NCBI RefSeq assembly: GCF_000172155.1
Contig: NZ_ABIZ01000001.1
Coordinates: 2,389,105 to 2,453,104 of the forward strand
Direction: 5' to 3'
DNA from: Verrucomicrobium spinosum DSM 4136 = JCM 18804
Lineage (GTDB): Bacteria > Verrucomicrobiota > Verrucomicrobiia > Verrucomicrobiales > Verrucomicrobiaceae
DNA: 64,000 nt
The position numbers were made by a program, and so were the translations under genes. The notes below the pieces were generated by a model. It saw only the letters and a program-made list of their open reading frames with translations. It was not told where the DNA came from and searched no databases. Position 1 is the stretch's first letter; each line of letters opens with the position of its first letter. Below are positions 59,166 through 64,000 of the stretch, piece by piece.

Positions 59166-60209
59166 TTAGCTTTGCGAAGCCGTGAGAGTCCGGATGCCCA
59201 GGGTGGAGGTGATCTTGAGCAGCTCATAGTGCTCCACCACGATCTCCCACAGCTTGGTGGAGATCTGCCGGGAGTACACGCGGAGCGGGCCACCACCCTC
59301 CACCGGAGAGGTGAAGCGCTTGATGTTGCTGGCGTCTTCCGCATCCAGCCCGGCCAGCGCGTTGAAGAGCACCACCTTGTTGCTCACAATCTCGCTCTTG
59401 GCAGCGGCCGCACTCTGGTACCGCTCACGCGACACCTTCACCTGTTCAACGCCGAAGTAGGAGGCGAGACGGTTTTCATCCCGCCCCAGGGCCATCGTTG
59501 AGCCCGCGTTTTCTTGGCTCTCATAGGCCGCAACGCGGTAATCATAGCTCGTGTCGCCATAACCCACGCGATTGGGCCGGATGCCGCTGACGTTCGTCGC
59601 GGCGATCAAGGCAGCCCGCACATCAGCATCAGGCTGGCTTGTGTTGCCCCAGGTCTTGTTGGCGTTGGTGGCAGCAGCCACCAGCAGAGCCAGGGAGCGA
59701 CGCAGGGCGTTGCGGCGGATGCGGCGGATCAGCTTCTCTGTGTACTTGGTTTCCCAGTTCTGCTTGTCCGCCACCTCATCCAGATCCACCACCACGCGGA
59801 GCCCCCGGTTCTGGGTCTTGCCTTCCACTTCGCTGGCGGTGTACTCCACCGTCTTGAAGTCGCCACGCATGGCGCGGAGGTCATCCAGTTCGGAGAGCCA
59901 CTCTTCAGGGTTGCTGAAGGTGCGGTAGCTGAACCGGCGCGGCACCTCACAAGCCGGGGCGAAGAACTCCAACGTCTCTTCAATGTTCGTATTGTCCTTG
60001 AACCCTACCGCGAACGCGGTCAACGGTTCAGAGAGGAACGCCTCATTGAACCTGGAGGCATTCACGGAGGTGATCAGCTCCGGGCGGTCGCTGCCGTCAT
60101 CCGCCGGGTCAAAGGACTTGTTCTCCAGTCCGCCCAGCAGTTGCAGGCGGCCGTTGTACTGCTTTTGCAGGCGGGTGATCTCCGCGCTGTTGATAGTGAT
60201 CTTCTTCAT
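59166..60209 (-). CDS. Prophage major capsid protein (probable)
   Basis: 347 residues, the right size for a capsid monomer of the HK97 fold. It follows the protease/scaffold and decoration genes, the usual place. Strand-rich segments T-V-E-Y-T-A-S-E-V-E-G-K-T and N-R-G-L-R-V-V-V-D-L-D-E-V are followed by a helix-rich middle (Y-T-E-K-L-I-R-R-I-R-R-N-A-L-R-R-S-L-A-L-L-V-A-A-A-T-N-A) as in spine helices. The assignment rests on size, order and pattern. Nested hairpins follow the stop codon. Its leader has the GCCTGCCACCCCGC motif. Confidence 0.78.
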   Translation of the reverse strand: MKKITINSAEITRLQKQYNGRLQLLGGLENKSFDPADDGSDRPELITSVNASRFNEAFLSEPLTAFAVGFKDNTNIEETLEFFAPACEVPRRFSYRTFSNPEEWLSELDDLRAMRGDFKTVEYTASEVEGKTQNRGLRVVVDLDEVADKQNWETKYTEKLIRRIRRNALRRSLALLVAAATNANKTWGNTSQPDADVRAALIAATNVSGIRPNRVGYGDTSYDYRVAAYESQENAGSTMALGRDENRLASYFGVEQVKVSRERYQSAAAAKSEIVSNKVVLFNALAGLDAEDASNIKRFTSPVEGGGPLRVYSRQISTKLWEIVVEHYELLKITSTLGIRTLTASQS

Positions 60210-60238
60210 AGTCGTTGTCTCGATCTTGGGTTTGTGGA

Positions 60239-60255
60239 TTGCCTGCCACCCCGCC
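60239..60255 (-). promoter_or_regulatory. Shared leader motif upstream of the capsid gene
   Basis: TTGCCTGCCACCCCGCC on the plus strand, 30 bases before the capsid start, matching the leaders of the tail tube and decoration genes, each with a GGGTT(T)GT just upstream on the plus strand. Confidence 0.6.
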
Positions 60256-60301
60256 GACCTGTCCCGCGTTACTATGATTGGGTGAGTCCGATGCCCTGGG
60301 C

Positions 60302-60802
60302 TTAGGTCACCACCAGCTTGATGGGCACGCAGCTTTGCACCTCCACCAGATCGCCATCAGCGCCAGAGGTAGATTGCAGGATGCCGACCTGCCAGTAAGT
60401 GCCTGCGCCCGCTGGCGTGTCTTGGATCTTGCCACCCGCCGCCGTGTACACGGGCACGCCCACCGTGGCCAGTGCTTCACTGGCCGTCATGAGCTTGGTG
60501 GGCCCAGTGCCCAGCAGGCCCACGGCAATCAGCTCCTCCGCCGCCGTGGTCTCATCCAGCGTCGTGGCATAGGGCATGTCATTGGCACCGTTGACGGCAA
60601 AGTGATCGTTATCACTGCCCCTCTTGACGAGGAGATAACGCGCAATCGCCGCGTCAGAGTACCGGCTTAGTGCCTTGTCATGGGTGCCCTCCGCGATGTT
60701 CACCGCCATCATCAGGCCCGCCAGGTGGGCCTTGCGGCGGATCAGGGAAAACGCCAGCGCCAGCACGAGGGCCAGCGCAAAGAGAAGAATGAATGTCGTC
60801 AT
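60302..60802 (-). CDS. Prophage capsid decoration protein (DUF2190-like) with odd N-terminus
   Basis: 166 residues. The second half has the DUF2190 pattern: K-R-G-S-D-N-D-H, A-E-E-L-I-A-V-G-L-L-G, V-P-V-Y-T-A-A-G-G-K-I-Q-D and G-T-Y-W-Q-V-G-I-L-Q, ending G-D-L-V-E-V-Q-S-C-V-P-I. DUF2190 proteins coat the outside of capsids. The first 22 residues, M-T-T-F-I-L-L-F-A-L-A-L-V-L-A-L-A, are a membrane-helix sequence, not expected there. A start at Met31 (60712) would avoid it, so the true start is open. Confidence 0.75.
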   Translation of the reverse strand: MTTFILLFALALVLALAFSLIRRKAHLAGLMMAVNIAEGTHDKALSRYSDAAIARYLLVKRGSDNDHFAVNGANDMPYATTLDETTAAEELIAVGLLGTGPTKLMTASEALATVGVPVYTAAGGKIQDTPAGAGTYWQVGILQSTSGADGDLVEVQSCVPIKLVVT

Positions 60803-60830
60803 AAGATTCAGTGGGTTTGTCGTAGTTGGT

Positions 60831-60845
60831 GCCTGCCACCCCGCC
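60831..60845 (-). promoter_or_regulatory. Shared leader motif upstream of the decoration gene
   Basis: GCCTGCCACCCCGCC on the plus strand, 29 bases before the decoration start. Third copy of this leader block. Confidence 0.6.
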
Positions 60846-60857
60846 GCCCCGCCTGAA

Positions 60858-60887
60858 TCAGTGTTGGAGTACCGCCTTTAGGCGGAA
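60858..60887 (-). repeat. GGAGTACCGCC hairpin repeat containing a stop codon
   Basis: Identical over 30 bases to 53162-53191. On the minus strand the hairpin CCGCC-TAAA-GGCGG has the TAA stop of the 60878-61114 gene in its loop. Confidence 0.85.
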
Positions 60888-61114
60888 GGTTCCGCCGTTT
60901 TGGTTTTCTTGCCGCCTTTGGCCTCGCCGCCAGCCTCATCGGTTTTCGGCTCTTTGGCTTTCGGTGCTTTCGCGCCTTCTTCCTCGGCCAGGGCGGCGTC
61001 ATGTTCCGCCTGGGCATTGAGCACGGCAACCGCCTGCTCACGGGAGAGCCCTCCGCCGCTCTCTTTGATCTTCGCGTTGATCGCGGTTTCATCGGGCGGG
61101 GTGATCTTGGGCAT
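60878..61114 (-). CDS. Small prophage protein with Lys/Ala-rich tail
   Basis: 78 residues. M-P-K-I-T-P-P-D-E-T-A-I-N-A-K-I and L-S-R-E-Q-A-V-A-V-L-N-A-Q-A-E-H-D make up the first half, the second half is low-complexity (Lys, Ala, Glu, Pro). Between protease/scaffold and decoration, so it might be a small head-assembly protein. Last residues and the stop come from the GGAGTACCGCC repeat. Confidence 0.6.
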   Translation of the reverse strand: MPKITPPDETAINAKIKESGGGLSREQAVAVLNAQAEHDAALAEEEGAKAPKAKEPKTDEAGGEAKGGKKTKTAEPSA

Positions 61115-61197
61115 GTTCCGGTTCCTCTTGAGGGGTTGGGTTCTTGATCGGGTTCGTTGAAACTTTGCTTGCGTATCTCGTCAGGGGACTCTTGGCC

Positions 61198-62367
61198 TCA
61201 GCCTTTCGGCTTGGAGTTCATGGCGGCGATCAGCCCTTTATACTTCGGATCACGCTTCACCTGGTTGAAGGCTTCAGTGTAGGTGAGCTTCGGGTTCTTG
61301 GCCTGGGCATCAGCCACCGCCGTGTTGAGCGCGATCCGGCGGGATTGCGCATCCGAGACATCCACCTTCGCGCCACCAATCTCCAGCGCCTTGTTGTTGA
61401 AGGCGGTTTCCAGTTTGTCCAGCTTCTCAGCCTCAGCCTTGAAGGCGGCACCACCGTTGGCGATCAGCTTGCCTTCCCACTCGGCGCGTTGTGCCTCCGT
61501 GATCTTGCCGCCGTTCACCGCCATATCCAGCACCACACCGGCGTTGGTCTTGAGCGTCTCCATGGCTTTGGAGTTGGCGGTTGCCAGGGCACCCTCCATC
61601 TCTTTCTTCTTGGCCTCCAGCTCAGCAGTCTTGGCCGCTTCTGCCGTCAGGTCCGTATTCAGTTTGGTGGCTTTGTCGGCCCCTTCTTTCATGGCCGTGA
61701 TCTTCGCAAAGATCTCATCGTCCGTTGCCGTGGCCGGGTCCAGGCCCAGCAGTGCGCACAGTTTCTCTTTCATCGCTTTTTCGTCGGGTTGTTTGGGTTG
61801 TGTGTCAGAGTCCTGGGAGTTGGTCCAGGGCCTCACAGTTTCAATGTTGGGGTCATTCACCATGCCCACATGATCCAGATGCACGGGGAAAATCTTGCAG
61901 GAACCGGGCGCGGGCTTGGGGTGCATCCAGCCAGGGGAGGGGAAGACCATATACCCTTCCCTGAGGTTCTCTTTGCCCAGGCTGTTCCACTCCACCTTGC
62001 CATAGAGACCGTCATCTCTGGCCTCCAGTTTCATCACCTTGCCGATCCGGCGTGGATCTGAGAAGCGCTCCGGCATCTGGGCGGGATGTCCCATGTACAC
62101 CGGCACACCGCGGAACATGCGGCCCAGTTGGTCCACCGTGGAGTTGAACTCCGCCACCATCTTCCCGGCTTCATCCTTGCCGAAGACCTGCACCATCTCA
62201 CCGTTGTTGGTGGGGTACTGGCCGTAAGGTGAGATCTGCATCCAGTCATCACCCTCTGCCACCGCCGCCCCGTTGTAGGCCAGACTCATCTCGCGGCTTG
62301 CCTTGCCTGCATGGTTCACAGTCATAACCAAGCCTCTGAGGGCCTTCTTCTTGGAAATCAGTCTCAT
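61198..62367 (-). CDS. Prophage protease/scaffold protein (Mu gpI-like)
   Basis: 389 residues. The N-terminal half shows W-M-Q-I-S-P-Y-G-Q-Y-P and V-P-V-Y-M-G-H-P-A-Q, R-I-G-K-V-M-K-L-E-A-R-D-D-G-L-Y and M-V-F-P-S-P-G-W, the typical layout of Mu I-type prohead proteases. The second half (from about 200) is a charged coiled coil (L-T-A-E-A-A-K-T-A-E-L-E-A-K-K) that should scaffold the capsid. The protease trims the scaffold during maturation. The upstream flank holds a TTAGTG repeat copy. Confidence 0.85.
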   Translation of the reverse strand: MRLISKKKALRGLVMTVNHAGKASREMSLAYNGAAVAEGDDWMQISPYGQYPTNNGEMVQVFGKDEAGKMVAEFNSTVDQLGRMFRGVPVYMGHPAQMPERFSDPRRIGKVMKLEARDDGLYGKVEWNSLGKENLREGYMVFPSPGWMHPKPAPGSCKIFPVHLDHVGMVNDPNIETVRPWTNSQDSDTQPKQPDEKAMKEKLCALLGLDPATATDDEIFAKITAMKEGADKATKLNTDLTAEAAKTAELEAKKKEMEGALATANSKAMETLKTNAGVVLDMAVNGGKITEAQRAEWEGKLIANGGAAFKAEAEKLDKLETAFNNKALEIGGAKVDVSDAQSRRIALNTAVADAQAKNPKLTYTEAFNQVKRDPKYKGLIAAMNSKPKG

Positions 62368-62373
62368 AAAAAA

Positions 62374-62404
62374 TTAGTGTTCCGTTAGTGTCAATCAGTG
62401 GTTC
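62374..62404. repeat. TTAGTG dispersed repeat in a phage gene leader, copy 2
   Basis: Matches 54770-54800 in 26 of 31 positions; directly upstream of the protease/scaffold start. Confidence 0.65.
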
Positions 62405-62422
62405 AAAATCACTCCCACCCCC

Positions 62423-63970
62423 TCAGGCCGCTTCCTCCAGGCTTGCCGCCCCATCGAAGAAAGCCCCCAGCATGATCTTCTCCCAGGCGCTCTGTTGCGC
62501 GGCATCCTGGCTGATCGCCGTGGGCAAGGTCTTGAGGAACCCTTTCAGCTCATTCTTCATCACACCATCATCCGTGATGGCCATGATGCGTTTCAGATCC
62601 TTCACCAGCATCTCCCTGTCTTCTTTGCCCGCCTCATGAAGGAGACGTGTGGCTTGCGTGATGAAGTCCATGTCAGGAGCTGCTTCACCCTTGGCATTCA
62701 CAGAGGTGCCAGTGCCAGACCCCAGACCCGCCGCCGCCGCATCCGCCAGGGCCTTGCGATCTGCCGCTGACTTGAGCAGCTCCGCCCCCTCCTTGGGTTT
62801 GGCAAACCCGAACCGCTCCAGCACATCCGCGATTTCAATCGGAGCCCCCAGCTCGACAAACGCTTTGATGGCATCCAGCAGCAGCTTCATGTCCTCCTTC
62901 ACCGGCACAAGGATTTTGAAATACGCTTTCGGCTTCACCCCCTTGCCGAAGTACCACTCCAGAACGTGGCGCTCGATCCCGTTCAGAGTCTCGCTCACGG
63001 TCACAGCGTCATCCAGGGCGAGGATGTCCGCCTCTCCGCCTTGCAGGCTGGCTCCGGAGCCCTCACCACTGCCCGCGCTCATCGTGCTCAGATCTGCCCC
63101 ACGATACAGGGCCGCAATCTTCCGGTCGGCCCTTTCAATGAGAGAGGGAAAGGGCAGGGTGCTGTTGTTAGCCTTGGCCTCCACCAGCTCGATCTTGCCG
63201 CTGCCGTCATCACCATAGATCACCGCGCTCCAGTCATTGCCGAAGGACTCCACCGCCTCCTTGAGGGCATTGCCCGCCTCACTGCCTTGAGCCGCCGCCG
63301 TCCGTCCCAGGGTGCCCGGCATGGCAAACTTGTCACTGAAGGCAAGCCAGTCATGATAAGAGAGCCGCTTGAACGTGTAGGCAATGGAACAGGCCATCAT
63401 CAGCCCTTGTCCCGTGTGCACCATCCATTCACCCCGCGGCATCTCCACCCCTTCCATGCTCACCCCATCCGGGATGAACCGCAGCTTGCCCGTCCGGTTC
63501 TCAAAGAAGTGCAAAGGCACAAACTCAAACTCCGCCGTCAGGTCATTGGCCCGTGGGGACCACACCAGATGGTGCGCCGCATACTTGTAGCTCACCGCGC
63601 TCATCATCTGCTTGATCAGACGGCTGATCCCACCCGTCTCATTGCGGTCAAAGGCATTGGTCGCCGTCGCCTGGGCCCAGAACCCATCCAGCACCTCCTT
63701 GTGCCGCTTCGCCTCCCGGCTGTCGTCCTTCGTCAGTACTTGCCAGTCGCGGTGGGCCGTGTCCGCCTCACGCTTGAATTTCACCCCAGGGATGGTGTCG
63801 TCACGTTCCGCGATGAACTCCCACAGCTGGGCCGCCTGACGCAGATCCCCGTAGATGAACGAATCCAACGCCTGGGCCAGCGTCTCCGGCGTGAGCATGC
63901 GCAGCGGATTGAACCGCATGCGCTTCTCGCGCTGGATCATGTCAGGGGTTGAAATCGGCTTCGTCTTCAT
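62423..63970 (-). CDS. Prophage portal protein (DUF935, Mu gp29-like)
   Basis: 515 residues from the ATG at 63970; an earlier start eight codons up is possible. The first 60 residues, F-N-P-L-R-M-L-T-P-E-T-L-A-Q-A-L-D-S-F-I-Y-G-D-L-R-Q-A-A-Q-L-W-E, match the portal of Mu-like phages closely, and R-D-W-Q-V-L-T-K, W-M-V-H-T-G and F-G-K-G-V-K-P follow. The portal is the ring through which DNA enters and leaves the head. The C-terminal tail is Ala/Glu-rich. The large terminase, expected upstream, lies beyond the window. Confidence 0.9.
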   Translation of the reverse strand: MKTKPISTPDMIQREKRMRFNPLRMLTPETLAQALDSFIYGDLRQAAQLWEFIAERDDTIPGVKFKREADTAHRDWQVLTKDDSREAKRHKEVLDGFWAQATATNAFDRNETGGISRLIKQMMSAVSYKYAAHHLVWSPRANDLTAEFEFVPLHFFENRTGKLRFIPDGVSMEGVEMPRGEWMVHTGQGLMMACSIAYTFKRLSYHDWLAFSDKFAMPGTLGRTAAAQGSEAGNALKEAVESFGNDWSAVIYGDDGSGKIELVEAKANNSTLPFPSLIERADRKIAALYRGADLSTMSAGSGEGSGASLQGGEADILALDDAVTVSETLNGIERHVLEWYFGKGVKPKAYFKILVPVKEDMKLLLDAIKAFVELGAPIEIADVLERFGFAKPKEGAELLKSAADRKALADAAAAGLGSGTGTSVNAKGEAAPDMDFITQATRLLHEAGKEDREMLVKDLKRIMAITDDGVMKNELKGFLKTLPTAISQDAAQQSAWEKIMLGAFFDGAASLEEAA

Positions 63971-64000
63971 GCGGGTTTGCTGAAAATGGTGCAAACGGCG

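Overview
The window is a GC-rich bacterial chromosome segment that looks like a member of the Verrucomicrobia (family Verrucomicrobiaceae or close). The clues are a signal-peptide-bearing sulfatase next to secreted esterases, a Gfo/Idh/MocA oxidoreductase next to a PIG-L deacetylase, a PEP-CTERM surface protein, separate scpA and scpB, start codons that mostly lack a Shine-Dalgarno and follow C/A-rich leaders, and many small hairpin repeats at gene ends. This assignment is inferred from gene content; no rRNA gene is present to prove it. I found no tRNA, rRNA, CRISPR array or recognisable riboswitch.

Layout. 1-8.7 kb: carbohydrate and envelope functions (PIG-L deacetylase, lipoproteins, an oxidoreductase, a double alpha/beta hydrolase, a PHP-domain hydrolase), then two tandem Hsp20 chaperones. 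8.68-10.49 kb: a complete IS1380-family element. 10.6-14.4 kb: tilS and serS, divergent from an rRNA m5C methyltransferase. 15-21.5 kb: an ankyrin/beta-lactamase-like hydrolase, a sulfoglucosamine-type sulfatase, an esterase and an unknown secreted protein, probably polysaccharide breakdown. 21.5-27.8 kb: a glycan-synthesis cluster (membrane glycosyltransferase, wecB, polysaccharide deacetylase, GT2, FAD oxidoreductase). 27.9-36.7 kb: pheA, scpB, an L,D-transpeptidase/subtilase/GAF operon, a PEP-CTERM protein, a frameshifted IS1182-type element, and scpA. 36.7-46.1 kb: glycerol use (glpD, glpK, glpF) with small unknown genes between, a Fur-family regulator, an M23 peptidase lipoprotein, and dinB.

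46.2-64 kb is a prophage structural module, all on the minus strand and running off the right edge. Transcription order: DUF935 (Mu gp29-like) portal, Mu I-like protease/scaffold, a small protein, DUF2190-type decoration protein, major capsid, a small protein, DUF1320-type (gp36-like) protein, then a cargo block (C5 cytosine methyltransferase, alpha/beta hydrolase, zinc ribbon), gpF-like and gpG-like head proteins, tail terminator, tail tube, two related small tail proteins, a fibre-like protein with a signal peptide, a coiled-coil tape measure, a tail hub and a last unknown protein. The head genes are Mu-like but reordered.

The most striking non-gene signal is a set of unrelated short hairpin repeats that sit at stop codons, in host and prophage alike. 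In several cases the repeat supplies the stop codon and the last residues of the protein. In the gpF-like gene two of them lie inside the reading frame.
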